A stretch of 64,000 bases of DNA from Moniliella sp. 'wahieum' (taxonomy: Eukaryota; Basidiomycota; Moniliellomycetes; Moniliellales; Moniliellaceae), in the NCBI GenBank assembly GCA_003971905.1, contig RSEE01000110.1, forward strand, positions 1 to 64,000. The letters run 5' to 3'. Within the stretch, counting starts at the first letter, position 1; every line of letters begins with the position of its first letter. A program made the translations under genes and the position numbers. Shown piece after piece: positions 36,601-49,161 of the stretch. Under the pieces are notes generated by a model. The model was given only the letters and a program-made list of their open reading frames with translations, searched no databases and was not told the DNA's origin.

Positions 36601-37591
36601 GCCTCCCCTCGCAGGATGGACGAAGAAAGTTTCCTTCGAAAAGAACGCATCTTGCTTGCCACTTTGGCCGAAGGGGTAACGGGCATGGAGAATAGCATTT
36701 CTTCTTCCTCATCTTTCACGCCTACTTCCAGCCCTGCTTCCACTGCGCTTCCCATCCCTGCTTCCACTGCGCTTCCCATCCCTGCTTGCACTGCGCTTCC
36801 CATCCCCGCTTCCACTTCTGCGGCTGCCTCGACTTCTACGTCTGCTTTAGGGTCTGCTTCAGCTCATTCTCCTTCCTCCTGCTTCTGGTTCTGATTCTGC
36901 ATTTATTTCCAATGCCCACCTAGAACGTCCTCCTCCACCACCCGATCCTTGGACCGAACTGTGTACCGTCTGCACAGGAATCACAACCCACGCACGTGGA
37001 CTCGAATCGCTTGCGCACCTCGACTCTTCTGGTCCAACGCGACCGCGACCTCGACGCTCAGAGTGGAAGGTACAACCGACGGTACGATCCCCTACGCTAC
37101 CTATCCCAACCCCGAGCACGGGGGACGACCTGCCCAGCCAAAAAAGTAGGCTAGTACGAACGAACAAGAAGAGACCAAGTTCCGATCCTCGTCATTGTGG
37201 TACGATGAGCCAAGGCCAATTCTCCCTCGGTACCGAGGCACCTACCCACCCTGCATCCCACCGACCTCAATCGAAAGAAACAGGCGAGACACCTACCTCG
37301 ACCTCGTCCTCTGATGTGCGCTGGCGCTTGGTCCCTCCCACCGTACCACGGCAACGGGCAGGAAGCAAAAGCAACGGCGACGGACCTAGACGCTCTAGCG
37401 TATCGTTTTCTTCCCCTTACGCTCCTGCAGCTACTGCTACTGCTTCCTTGCCTATCCCGACGAGAGGAAGTACGCGTGATCCACCGCCACATCAGCCACT
37501 TCCTCCGATGCCCGTACGCCTGCCACGACGCAACCCCATTCACCGCGTTCGCGCACTGCGCCGCCCGGCCAGTGCGGGCGACGCGTTGTGA
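33643..37591 (+). CDS. C2-domain Ras GTPase-activating protein
   Basis: Negative regulator of Ras. A proline-rich start (ATG 33643) is followed by a segment with WEWEVTWVDPSMFLL (near 34080) that may be part of a PH or C2 fold. A C2 domain follows: LLAYRVFLDDTWVGRSKLCT, GPFWLQTFCFDDVG and MLRVEVVYRL (34925-35090). The RasGAP region contains VLFELFRQEE, ALFR (arginine finger segment, exon end near 35565), ANSPFTRALDEYQKLACEAW (35665-35725), ILRRLVHGEWELDQAG and FLVLRLLGPALTTPHRF (36118-36168), then ILTLLAKVFLMMAHPD. A four-T run at 35555-35558 needs three T to read the finger. The tail holds an ALPIPAST repeat and Pro/Ser-rich sequence to the TGA at 37589-37591. Frame changes also occur near 33955-34090, 34900, 35270-35330 and 36890. 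Confidence 0.8.
36732..36815. repeat. 24-base coding tandem repeat
   Basis: Three and a half copies of a 24-base unit encode ALPIPAST octapeptides in the RasGAP tail. Confidence 0.9.
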
Positions 37592-38496
37592 CCGCGACCG
37601 TGACCGGTCAAGTGACCAGTGGCGAGTGACGAGTGTCCCTTCCGCGACGGATACTACGGTTTCAACATGTTCGACGTATTGGACGTTCATGCTCGTTCAT
37701 GCACGTTCATGGAGCAGAAATCTGATGGGTATATACTATTACCACTTACCTCCTGGCCAATCGCGTTCCCCTGCGTGCAATGCATCTCTCGAAATATGCA
37801 ATGTGCTCTACCAGTTTGAGCGTTTTGGGATGTGCCAATCGTACTTCGTAGCGTGTAGCGCGTCTAACGTCATCATGGCATTGAAGAAAGGAGGACGGAA
37901 CGCTCAGTGCGCAGCAGGTCTCACAGGGAAAAGAAACAGGAAGGGGAAAAAGAGCGCTACTACAAAACGAGTCTACTGAGTACTGAGTAGCCTGGTCCGC
38001 ACTTGACCATCAGTAGGTTGATGGATCCACTCAGTACACAGTCTGAGTACTCACGCCCAGTTCGACTTGTCTGTTGGATGAGTCAACAGGAGCGTAAAAG
38101 GGTGATGAAAGAAATGCAAATGCATAGTATGTGAGGGTGTGACATGTGAAGCCTGAGCCTCAGGCCTCATGGCAGAGTATACTAATAGTTACGGTCTAAG
38201 GGTAAGGTCAAAAGGTAAGGTCAAAGGGGAAGGGTAACCGAGGTACCGTCGACAGCGTCTTTCAGGACTTTTCAGTACCTCAGTGTAGAACAGAAGAAAC
38301 CATAACCGTTCGTCAGAGGATCTCAAAATCCCATCAAAACCGGCTTGGGAAACGAGATCGATTGAAGGAGCCAAACGTTCGCGACGCCTCTCACGCAAAC
38401 ACCCGAGACACCAACAAAGGTCATCCACATCACGTAGGAAACTGATTTGAAAGCCCCTATATGGGCAACAGAACGAGTTGAAGAGGAAAACGAAAA
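37592..38496. other. Intergenic between convergent genes
   Basis: No gene supported in 905 bases. It includes TACTGAGTACTGAGTA (37977-37992) and the palindromic GCCTGAGCCTCAGGCCTCA (38151-38169). A minus-strand open stretch (38189-38428) has no family motif. Confidence 0.4.
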
Positions 38497-41400
38497 CTAG
38501 GCTTCCTGTACCTCTTCGGTGTGCGGGGGCCGTGCACGCTCAAGGATCCCCAGGGGGACCAGGGACGGATCATCATCTGGGGGAAGGGGAGGCAGATTCT
38601 TCTCAGTACGCAATCCCATTTGATCTTGAGCCTTCGTTAGGACCGTAGCGTCAGGAGCGGCGCGAGGAGCCACGTTGGGTGGGGGAGCGGAAGGTGGACC
38701 CGAAGGTGGACCAAGGGGAGGTCCCCCTGGCCCAACACCCGCCTGAGCCGCTTTGCGCATCTGGATGGCTTTCTTTTGTTCGCGCCAAACCAAATAGGGA
38801 AAGAGGGCGAGGAGGAGGATGAGCCAAGCGGCCAAGATGACCCAACTGATGAAAATATCGATCCCTTTCCCTCGTAGAAGCAAAGCGAGAAACGCTTTAC
38901 GCAAGTTGTAAAAGGGCATAGCGTACGAGATGCGGTAAAACGTGTTGAGCATCGGGATTGGGTACCCGGCTCCCGAGACGTTGAGAATGACAAGAAAAAG
39001 TAACCCAAACGCAACGAATTTGGGTCCGAGGATCTCGAGGGCGACCTCAGTGCACAGTCCGAGGACCATCATGCCCGTGTACATAATGGCAAAAAAGGCA
39101 AAGAACCCACCCGCACCGTATCCCCGGAAAGAAACGTGGAAAGGGAGGTTAACCAAACTAAAGAGAAACGCTACCAAGAAGTTGGTAGCAAGAGGGATGA
39201 GCAAGCGCAGCAAAAGCAAGTGCTTGAACTTGAGAAAGGGAAGGATTGGTTGCCGAGCACCAAAGAGGGCCATGGTAATGTTGAATGCCAAGAGCAATAT
39301 GTAGATCAAACCAACAAAGGTGGTGGCAACCGTGACGGATTGATTAAACGGATTCACGTCAACCTCGGTAAAGTCAACCGCGTGGCCAATAGTCTGAGGC
39401 GCAGCGAGGGCCAAGTTGATATTGTTCCGTAGGGTCGTACTGTCATTGTCCGCTACTCTGTTGCCAAGCCAGGTGGCAGTGATGTTCAAGTTGAGCGCAT
39501 CCATACTCTCAACCAAGATCTTTTTCGTGGGGGCTACAATGCTGTCGTGCAAGGCTTGGTAGTTGCGTGCCGTAGCGTACCAAATGGTCACTACACCTTG
39601 GGGGTTCCAATTGCCATCACCAGTTGCTTGAGCGTTAAGCAGAGAGGTTGTTGCATTGTCCATAATTTGAACGACGATCCATGCCTTTTGGTCGGTCTTG
39701 AGGGTCTGAATATGCTTTCGTTGTTGGGGAACATGTTCCGTGAACGGCGCTCCCAATGGAGACGGTCCGGGTTGGACTTGTTATCACTGTTCAGAAAGGC
39801 GTTTTCGAATGTAGAACCAATCTGGTAGTCGTTTTGATCGCCGTTGATCACGAATCCTACCAGCTCGCGACTGGTGAGCTTGTACAACGATCCCCACTGT
39901 GTAGTGTGCAGAGTGTCAGTTTTCAAAACTTCATCCCACAAAAACAGTAGTACCAAGATGAAAAGGTGTATGCCCCATGGAAAGGAAACGATACTTACAA
40001 AGATGGGCACGATGCCCCATACGACAATGATGGAAAGCATGGCAATGAATGGTAGGTAGCCATTGAAGATGGGCCGAAAAAGAGGGCGTAACTTGGGGTC
40101 GAACAAGTCATGACTTCCAAACTCAAGAGGAGGTTTCCCCCCAGGTGGGCCGCCGGGGGGAGGAGTTCCTCCCATGGGAGCTCCTGGAGGGCCACCAACA
40201 AGCTTGGTGTCATCCGACATAGACTTCTTGTGCCCTGTGGGGGCTACAAGGGTGGCCATACTAGAACGATGGGTTGACATGAACGACTTGGGTTTGGTGC
40301 CCGGGTCCAAGAGAGAGGCCAGGGATTTGCGGTGAGAATCGACAAGTGTGGCTGTTGATGCCCGAGCATGAATGACTGACGAACGGAGGATCCCTCTGGA
40401 CTCTGTTGGGGTTGACACACCAGACCCGGGAGGGGAAGCGAATCCGAGAGGAGGAAGATTGATTGGATCCGTCTCACTGTGCTGGGGAGGGGGAGTCCCG
40501 GCCTCCTGCGGGAGAAAGTAGGAGACGCGCCTTAATGAACGTGGGGTTCCATGGGAAGCCGAAGAAGTAACTTTAGCAAGCGCTGACGCTTGCTGTCCCT
40601 CAGTACTTTCCAACGCATCATGCAGGGTATCAGTTGTGTGACTGTTGATTGCCATAGCACTCGGTACGTGTGGCATGGTTGAAGGATGGGGGCCTACAGA
40701 GGGATCGCGATTGTCAACCGCCCAAACATTTCTGGTCGAATCCGTGGTGGCGTGAAGGCGATCGTTCAAAGGTAACTGATGCTGGTGTTGGTTCGAAAAG
40801 ACGCCTTCGGATCCTTCGGTGAGATGTCGCTCAGTTTGCCCAAGGTGTGGGGTGAGAGAAGAGTAGTAGTGTTCTCTTCTGTAGGCCGCCCAGATGGGGG
40901 GAGAACGTAGTCCTTCCCGTGTTGTGCCCATGCGTGCGGGCCAGCGTGCGAGGTGGGCGAAGTCGCATAAAAGCCAGACGATCTGGTCCCAGGAGCAGAG
41001 GACCCTGATATGAGGGGCACATTTCTCACATCACCTTGACAAATGCGTTGCCCAAATGACTCGCTGTACTCAAAGCCAAGTTCGGTAGCTTCTTGCTGGG
41101 CGTCTGACGACGCTTGCACCGTCTCCAATTGAGGAGGGATGGACCGTGTCGGCATGATATTTGTTGCAGGGGACGGATGGGTCACCGCCGATTCGAGTGA
41201 CAAGTCCTCAATCGCCGAGGTGGGTGCCAGAGAAATGCTTCGTGGCGACAGAGGTGATGGCCGTTGGCGCTCGACATGGAGATCAGCCGTCTGAATGGCC
41301 GGTAGAGGAGCTGGCTCTTGTTGAGGCCGCCGCAGGGGCTCCGGATCAAGCGTCTCAGGGAGAGATGTGGGTACATGCTCATCTCTTATCTCATTGACCT

Positions 41401-41665
41401 CCGACAGAGATGAAGAAGTAGAAGAGGAAGGGAAGACAGTGCTGTGAGCGGCGCCCCAAAACACCGGGGGTGCGGGGGCACGTTCCTCTGCCGTACTAGC
41501 AGTGGCGTGGACCGGGCTGGGAGTGCTGGCGGTGCTGCTGGTGACGGTGGTAGTGGAGGAGCCGGATGAGTGCTGGTGGGCATGGGCACGCTGGACCGCT
41601 GCGGCTAGACTGGCAAGCGGCGACGGCACAGAGGCAGAGGTGGGGAGGGGAGCTGGACGGGGCAT
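38497..41665 (-). CDS. SNG1-like multi-pass membrane protein (DUF3533)
   Basis: Family named after yeast Sng1 (nitrosoguanidine resistance); the function is membrane-linked and poorly defined. The ATG at 41665 opens a long Ser/Pro/Thr-rich cytosolic region. The first membrane segment (YLPFIAMLSIIVVWGIVPIF, near 40030) is split by an intron from WGSLYKLTSRELVGFVINGD. A lumenal domain follows (KAWIVVQIMDNATTSL, NNINLALAAPQTIGHAVDFT). Five to six membrane segments then run from VATTFVGLIYILLLAFNITM to SWVILAAWLILLLALFPYLV. The tail is Pro-rich and ends at 38497. Two frame joins are needed: one near 40800-40930, and one at 39752-39757, where one T is missing in CATTGGGAG. Confidence 0.78.
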
Positions 41666-42377
41666 GGCGGCGTGCAAAAACGAGGTGGGGATGGTGTGGG
41701 TGAGGCAGAACATATGACCACCACCACCCAGCAGCCCAGGGGTGGGGGGTGGGTGCCGGACAAGTCACCAGCGTGGGTCTCCGGCGACAGCCGCCCGCAA
41801 GTGCTGCTCGATCCGTCCAAACGCCAAACGCAAGGCGTGGTGCGCAGCTCAGCTCGCTTATATTCTCCTCGGCGTGCTCGCGTATATATTGTCTGTGTCG
41901 GCGATCGGGGTTTGTGGTTGCCGGGGATGCGCGCGATGCGCTAATAGAGAACCTTTTTGCCATCCATTATTGCACCTGCCGGCGTTCCCCATCCATCCCC
42001 GAGATGCGCCCGGCACCCGCATGTGGGAGCAGAGAGCACCGATCGCAGGCTCGGTTGAGCAGGAGGCACTAGCACGCAGATCACTCCTCTTTCTCTGCTG
42101 CGTTGTATGCGAGCCACGCCAACTTCACTTCTTATCACTAACGCTTCCGTGGGGAGGAACCAAGTAATCGTGGACACAGCGAATGCAGCATGGCCTGGTC
42201 CATCGTCCACCACGCATCCGTGCATGTCCACTACGGCACAGGAGCACAGCAAGGGAAATCAGAATCAGAGAACGCTCCGTCTCAGATATCATAATTGCTT
42301 TTCCCTTCGAGCTTCATTTGGCTTCACTTGCTGCCAACAGACTCGTCCTTCTGCTAAATACTAGACTCCTCCTTGTT
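41666..42377. other. Intergenic
   Basis: No gene seen. It holds the SNG1-like promoter on its left (TATATT strings near 41865-41890, minus-strand sense) and the 3' flank of the mtSSB gene on its right. Confidence 0.4.
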
Positions 42378-42960
42378 CTAGGGCTCCTTGGCCGGCTCAG
42401 ACTCCACTTGATTAGCGGAGTCCCCCACATTCTCCTTCCCTCATCCGCCTTGGATGCCAGGCGCGACTGCGGCAGAATAGTGTTCAATCGGCCTGATCAA
42501 TATGATCAATCACAAAGGTTAGCTTCGTATCTAGGAGCAACGAACACGAAGGAAAGCGAAAAACGTACGGTGAAGACTAAGGAAGCGTTGTTGACGCTGT
42601 CCATCGGCATCCACTTGGCGGGATTGCTCGATCCGGACCGACGCCTCGCAAGAGACAATATCGCCCACGTTCAACTTTGAACATGCTGAATCTGTGAATC
42701 ACCTTGGGTATAAATGCGGAAGAAGCTGCGTCTCGGCGAATCGCCTTGTTCAGGATGCTCGTTGGTGGCAACGGTGTAGAAGAGGTAGGGCCGCCCTTCA
42801 TTCGTGTGGCGCACTTCCGTAACCTTGGTAAGTTCCCCAATCACGTCGAGACGTGCGAATTGGTTGACAGGGCCGACGTGGCAAGCCCCCGCTGGAACGC
42901 AGCGCCGAGACGGGGTGCAGCAACACCTGTCGAGAGGGTGGAGCGGAGTGCGGCAAACAT
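42378..42960 (-). CDS. RIM1: Mitochondrial single-stranded DNA-binding protein (Rim1-like)
   Basis: OB-fold protein for mitochondrial DNA maintenance. From the ATG at 42960 the first 38 residues (MFAALRSTLSTGVAAPRLG, FQRGLATSAL) form a typical Arg/Ser-rich mitochondrial targeting peptide without acidic residues. After a one-base shift near 42845, the OB-fold strands read FARLDVIGELTKVTEVRHTN, EGRPYLFYTVATNEHPE, FFRIYTQGDSQIQHVQ and LNVGDIVSCEASVRIEQSR, like mtSSB. An intron starts GTACGT near 42567 and ends near 42500. The tail ENVGDSANQVESEPAKEP stops at TAG 42378-42380. It could be another small OB-fold protein, but presequence plus fold favour mtSSB. Confidence 0.68.
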
Positions 42961-44208
42961 GGTGGTGGTGGTGGAGGAACAGGAACAAGAGCGGGGACCA
43001 AAAAATGATGAAGTTGCCTTAGGAAGTCAGCAGTCAGCAGTCAGCGCTGAGGCTCAGCTGGGCCTAAACCTTCGCGCCGGCGGAATGATTGGGATGCCTG
43101 ACCATGACCATGCATGACCCGAACATGCTGGGCAGGGTGGAAGTACGGGCGGAATTGTTGTTCCACTTGGGTGATTTGCGCCACTAAACGTACTAAACCC
43201 TCGCTCCAATTTCCAATTCTGCATCCTGTGTCCTTCGCTCTTTTGCTTCTCTTCTCTGCCCGAGGCCTTCTCCACGTACCCCTGTTGGCTAAGAGCGCAG
43301 GTCCGGGCCTCTTGGTCATATTCCACCTTCGCTCCCAAGAGGTGGCTGACAGGTCCTCCGCCGTCTGTCACGATAAGTCTGCACAGGCCGAGGAACATGG
43401 GTAAATGAGATTGGAACATGGATTGATGAGTCGACTGGATGAGCGGGTAGGGCTGGGGAGGCACATAGCAGAGAAGACGTCGCGGTTGTCGCGACAGCAA
43501 TTTGAGGCTGCAACCCACGCCTCACCCGGAGCCCTCTGAGTGCTGCTGCTGACTTGGCCAGCTTCTCCCTATAGTGCGCGCTCCCCTAACACTAACCTGC
43601 CATTTGCTGTGGGACTCACTGCTCTACTACGTTGTGGTGCTTCCGTCCTACGTCGCACCTAACTGTGGTTGCCGTATAATCGCTTCCCAGTTATCTTCGA
43701 ATACATTCTATACCTACAAGAATAACTCCCCTGCCTGTAATTTTCTACCAGTTCTGCATCGATGCCAGCCCCAACCAGCCAGTCGGTTAGAGAGCCTACA
43801 AGCACGCGCTCAAGCCAATCCTCCAACGCCCTCTCCGTCACGCCCTTCCCACACCTTCCGCCGTTCCCCCGCCACACGCTTCCCAAATAACAGTGTATAA
43901 GGATGCCGACGATGCAGATTATGACCATAGCGCCCTGTGTCCATACGAGCGACAGGAGGATACCCGAAGAAAGCGTGCACGAGAAAAAGTCCAAGTATGA
44001 GAAAATGACCCTCTTGTCCGGCAAGCGAACCCAAGGGTTAAGGAAAGGAGGGGAGGAGGAGGGAAGAATAAGGTGCATATGCAAGCACTGCATGACGCAC
44101 CAGGTCCAGCCCAGCGGGTCGTAGTCCATTGCATAGCATGGTGGGGAGAGATGGGGTTGAATAAACAAGAGCGAAGTGAATGAACGAAAGAGACCAACCG
44201 ACCGACGA
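42961..44208. other. Intergenic with one unassigned open stretch
   Basis: A minus-strand stretch (about 43054-43515) is open and begins near LKLLSRQPRRLLCYVPP. It has no recognised motif and no ATG at its head, so I do not call it. GTCAGCAGTCAGCAGTCAGC lies at 43026-43044. The rest shows nothing coding. Confidence 0.35.
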
Positions 44209-47200
44209 TTAAAAGGAGAAGACACCTTTGGACCGGGTCCGCGACCCCCCAAACACGATAAAGTTGACTGCCGAAGCGCCAAACAAGCCCACACTCAACC
44301 CCATCGCAGTCGAGATGAGCGTTTCAGCGACCTGAAATCCGTTCTGGAACGTGGTGGCGGTCGTGGTAGAAGAATTGCTCTGGGCAAAAAGTAGTAGGCC
44401 TCCGCCGTTGCCCAACCCCGAAGGCAACTGGTACAACATCCCTGGCACACTCACCACAACACGCGTCCATCAAAGAAGCGACCATAGAGCGATGCCAGCA
44501 CACCCACTGCCAAGCTACTCAGCATGGCCAAAAAGTCCGAACGGTTGGACAATGCGGGCCGCTTGCCAGCAAAGTGACTCACCACCCAACCAATCGCCGC
44601 GATGGCTACCATCACGGGGAATTCTTTGCGGGTCGGCTTGGCTTGGTTGCGCAGCGAAACACAGATGCTGTATGCGGGTACCACGAGGAAGGCCCAGTAC
44701 AAACTTACCGTTTCCCGCCACGGCTGGCCGGGGTGGTCTTGCATCGCCTTACAGGTGGCCATGTTGGAGGGCAAGTTCATATCCTGGGACGAAACCAAAG
44801 TCCACATGCCGATCCGATCGAGAGTCCAAACCCTGGATCCGAGGAGGGGTTAGTACACTTGTCCACCCTACAGAAACAAAAGGAAAAAGACGGGTACGCA
44901 CCGAGAAGCATACTGTAAATGCATGCCCAGACCAAATGGACACTGCCAGCCATGACAGATTTGCTCTGCAGTTCCAACGCCGCCGTCAAAAATAGGAAAC
45001 CTGGTAGGATGAGCACGACGGCACCACCAGCCACGGCGCCATAACACCAGTACCCATTGCCATTGTTGAATGCGGCAGCAGCCACAAAGGAGGCGAGACA
45101 GGCCATCATGATTTCCACTCCGCTGGACAGCACGTCTGAGGTGAGGAATTGTTGGGCGATGACGACCAGTGCTCCAAGGGGTGCGGCGAGCAAGCCGTCA
45201 ATCAGTGACCCGTGGAAACCCATGTCCCCGACAGCCATCAAACCCGAGCACAAAAAGCCAAGGATGATCTGAGGGATGCGCCCAATCAAGGGTGGCTTGT
45301 GCATGAGTGCATCCAACTGTTTGCTTGCCTCTTCCACGCCAATCTTATCGTGAATAACGTTCCAGTAGATGGTGTGCATGTCGGTCAACTTGGCTACAAG
45401 CAAGAGGGTCAGCACCATTCGAAGGGGAAGAAGCAATAACGTACAGATATCCAGACCACCCCCCTGCTTGATGAAGCGAGTGTCGGACGTGCGGGTCATC
45501 TCATCTGTGAAGGAGAAGAGCATGACCGAGGGGAGGTAGATGCAGTGGCAGTTAACGTCCAGTACCTTGGCAGTGGATTGGATGTGTGACTCAATGCGAT
45601 GCGTCGGCGCGCCAAACATCATCAACGCGCGAGCCAGTTTCAGGAGAAAGTCTTGCCGCTCCAGAATGGCAGCAACGTGCAACGTGATCTGTTCGAGGTA
45701 AGTCAGTGGCCAGAACTCTCTATAGAGCGATGCGCCCAGCAGAGAGGTACTCACATAAATCTTTTCTCTCTTCCTGTGCTTGCGCTTCTTGAGCTTCTTG
45801 ACCCAGGCCCGGCGGGAGTCGGAGGTATCCCTAGCATGCTCCCCAAACGAGACGCCCAAATCAGAGCTATTGACCGCATAGGAGCCCGTGGTCGTTGGTG
45901 CACCTCCGTGATGAGGCCGGATCTGGAAATAATCCCCAAACTCGCTTGCCTCCTTAGCGTCCCCCCCTCTTGCAGCAAAGTGGCGGAAGATCCCGTCTTC
46001 CACTGAATCGACGAGTTGAGAGGCGCAGGCGTGATTTGTCCTGGTGTAGAAAGAAGGCTCCCACTTCCCATACGCTGATGGGGCGAGAAGGGTGCACTGG
46101 CATTGGCCAAAATCTTACGGTTTTGCTTGAGCGTTTTGGCATTAATCTCTGGAAGGAGGTAGCGCTGCAATTTGAACCCGGGTCGGCTTGGGTTGGGACC
46201 CAAGGTAGCATGGTTCGGACTCACAGCGCCGATCAAGTTGCCCGTGCTGGCCACCAAGGCACCAAACACACCTGCGCCATTGCGTGCGGCCTCAGGACGG
46301 TCAAATCCATCGAAACCATCATGGCCCATGATGGTACTTCCCTTGCCTCCGAGGAAGGAGAAACTGCTCTTCTTTTCGCTGGGGAAATGAAAATCACGCA
46401 TCTCGGGCGGAGTCGTTAACGGGCGGCGGACGACCCTTGGTGCCATGGAGCGAGGCGGCTCGTCCTCTTCACTGCTCTCTTCGTACAGAGGGGAGGACGT
46501 ATCCTGCCCCGGACGTTGGTGGGACCTAGCGTCCCTCTGTTGCTGCTCATAGAGAAGCAACAAGGACCCCAGCACGCCTCCCGGTAAGTTGGCGCGAGGC
46601 TCTCCTTTCCCCTCTCGCCGGTGGTCCAGGTTATGCGCCTCTAGCAAGGCGGCCGCACGACGTTGGTACTTGCTTGGTCGATAGGTGAGCTGGGCACCTT
46701 CCGAGCTACCATCTGCCTCGACATCGGCAGGTTGCTTCACACCAAACGCATCCCGGACCTTGGCCCAGCTTTTCTGTGCAGATTGAGGGGCAGCCGACTT
46801 ATCATCGAGGACCTCAGCCGACTCATCAGTGTCGTTGAGGTTGACATATTCTTTCGGAGGGGATTGGAAGGCACGGTACAGGAACGGGTCTTCCTCCCTC
46901 TGCACCGGCTGCATCTCCATCGCCTCGGGCGGGTCAAAGTGCAGGGGGCCGGGCTTGTTGGGCCGCTGCAGACTGGGCGAGTGGGGTGGGTGGGGGGTCA
47001 AGGGCGCAGCGTCGAGAGGAGCCGGGCGAGGCGGACCGAGGGACCCGGTCCCAGGGGAGAGGGCGTGCGTGACACCTCCTTCCCCTTGCCGGAGGAGGGG
47101 GGGGAGGCGTGCGTGGGGGGCACGAGCTCGGGAATGGGTGGAGCTGGCGCAGGTTGGCCGTGAGCTGAGCCGACCTGGGGTAGCTGACCTGGATCGGGGG

Positions 47201-47210
47201 ATGAACTCAT
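44209..47210 (-). CDS. ThrE-family membrane transporter (Prm10-like)
   Basis: Fungal member of the threonine/serine exporter (ThrE, formerly DUF1212) family; yeast Prm10 is pheromone-induced. The ATG at 47210 starts MSSSPDPGQLPQ. The roughly 400-residue N-terminus is cytosolic, Ser/Pro-rich and charged. The ThrE domain begins FLLKLARALMMFGAPTHRIE (45650-45590) and continues with HCIYLPSVMLFSF, then about ten membrane segments. Examples are IPQIILGFLCSGLMAVGDMG, LAAPLGALVVIAQQFL and VLILPGFLFLTAALELQSKS. An intron (about 44900-44835, donor GTGCGT) splits MLLG|FGLSIG. The C-terminal helices include MVAIAAIGWVVSHFAGKR and VAETLISTAMGLSVGLFGAS, ending at TAA 44209. Frame changes occur near 46990, 45990, 44815 and 44455. 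Confidence 0.85.
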
Positions 47211-47895
47211 GCTGGGAGGTGGGGGCAAGAGGGAAGAGGGAGAGCGCACCCACACTAAGGAAGGGCGGGACGGGGGGTCCGCTGCGTTAATGAGGCTCTG
47301 GTATACATCGGCTGTCTCCGGCTGTGGCCAGCAAACGTGGAGGGGTGGGAGGAGTGGGGCGGCACAAAACACATTTTCTCTTCTTGTCCCTGGGCCCGCA
47401 CGGTGGGCACTGCGCAAGTGTGCGGCACGCGGGTGTCTCACGTGCATCAAATTTCAGTGCACTTAGTGCTCAGTGTTCGGCTTGGCACTCCCCCCGTCCT
47501 CCGCTGTCCTGCGCCCCCCACTCGCCACTTGCCACCGTGTGCAGGATCATCGATCATCATCCATCTCGATCAGGCCCACCAGCTTGCCGCCCGGCCGGTT
47601 GGTGCGTGGCTCTGGGCCCTGGTCCCGCCTGCCCCTCATCGATCATCCACTCTCCCCACAGAGCTGGGGTGCCTGCGCAGAAGGCCTGCTGCGCACTGTT
47701 ACCAGTGTTACCTACCCATTGTGTGCTACTGCCACGCCCCACCAGATCCACACACGCAAACCAAAGTTCGAGCCAGTCACGCGTCACGCACGCAACGCAA
47801 TGATCGGGTGTCGGGTACAGTAAGTCAGGCCTGAGCCTCAGGCCTCAGAGGAAAGAAAGTGGGCATGGGGGCAACGAATGAGGGCCCGCGATATG
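47211..47895. other. Intergenic
   Basis: No gene seen. It carries the dispersed palindromic string TCAGGCCTGAGCCTCAGGCC (47825-47844). Confidence 0.45.
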
Positions 47896-48773
47896 CTAAG
47901 CTTGGGTCCTATGCACCTCCGGCTCTTGGGGAAGGAACCCAGATGAGCCAAAACCAAAGTGGATCGGGGTCGGAGTGGCGGTAACTACAGGGATGGATGA
48001 AGGGGCTGCCGCACCAAAGCCCTTGCCCAAGAGGGGCTCTGGTTCTGGCTCTGGCTCAGGCTCGGGTTCAGGTTCGGTTGTAGGGGCAGGGGTGGACTCA
48101 GCTGAAGCAGCGATCCTGACGAAACGACATCCCATGACCCTGGAGTCAACCGATTGAGCCAATTGCTCGTGCTCGTCAGCAGAACTGTCCACGGCGTCGG
48201 ACTTCGGGGTAGGCTTGCCCTCGATAGCGTCCAGCTCAGTGTCCACCTCGATGAACTTGAGCACCAAGTCGTGTACCGCTTCCGGCACTGCTTCCGACAG
48301 GGCCAGCAAGAGCTGAAACGGGTTCGGGTGGACGCGTACGATGCGGGAAGAAAGCTGCTGCTGCAGGAAGGTAGGAGGCCTCGCCTTCCTTTAGCAACGT
48401 CTCTCCCTGCTGGGACTGAGACAGGAGGTAGCTCTCCAACTGGCCGGGGGAGGGGGCAAGAGACCCTGTTCAATTTCCCGTCGCACCGCCTTGACCTGAG
48501 CCAGAACGGCGTCCTTGAGGTGCTTCTCAGACTGGGCCTTTGCCTCGGCTTCCGAGCGGGCCTGGGCACGCCGTTGTTTTTTACTCTGCTGGTCCAGTTG
48601 TCGGCGGAAGGAGGTGGAATGGCGACGGCGGTAGTCAAAGAATCTGTGGCAGCAGGTCCCCGTCAGCGCGCGGCTCGCCGGCCTTACGTGAGAGATACGA
48701 CGTACAGCGCGTAGCTCGCCACAACCGTGGCGAGCGTCACGCCGGCAACGACGGCAAGGCTGGATGGTTTCAT
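47896..48773 (-). CDS. TOM20: Mitochondrial import receptor subunit Tom20
   Basis: Presequence receptor of the outer membrane TOM complex. The ATG at 48773 starts MKPSSLAVVAGVTLATVVAS, the N-terminal membrane anchor. An intron (GTACGT near 48712 to 48651) joins it to FFDYRRRHSTSFRRQL, the typical basic flank. A charged coiled region (KAQSEKHLKDAVLAQVKAVR) and LPPSPGQLESYLLSQSQQGE lead into the receptor domain. TPR-like repeats follow: SYLPAAAAFFRAL, HPNPFQLLLALSEAVPEAV and LVLKFIEVDTEL. The tail adds an unusual (Glu-Pro)n run (48020-48080) and ends EVHRTQA at 47896. Frame changes occur near 48440, 48365 and 48315. Confidence 0.87.
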
Positions 48774-49161
48774 GCCCACAGGGCCATGCGATGGAAGTAG
48801 GCGAACGCGGTCGGTCGGGCGATGCGGAAAACTCCGCCTGGCTTGTCCGTTCGTGTGAACCCACGCCTTGTTGACTAGCGTGGCTGAGACGCTGAGGACA
48901 TGCGTGTCCTAACGGAGAAGCCCATGACATTTCCGCGGCGGAATCTTATCTGATCGCTTTGGTTTGGTTATACCCGGTAATGGACTCCATAGTTATACGG
49001 CCTCCGAGCGGGCGAATAGGATGTGAGGCTACATCTAACCAACAGTCGTCAGAGTGTATACTAGTCCACCGAGGAAGGAATGAGACTATAAATGCAAGTG
49101 TGCATAGATGCATATGCCAAGCGGCAGGCAGAGAAAGAGATGAGGTGGGGAGAGAGAGGGA
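48774..49161. other. Intergenic
   Basis: No gene seen; TOM20 promoter and 3' flank of the next gene. Confidence 0.5.

Noticed and set aside
43054-43518. Minus-strand open frame of 154 codons
   Set aside because: No ATG at the head, no recognisable motif and atypical composition; kept only as a note in the intergenic entry.
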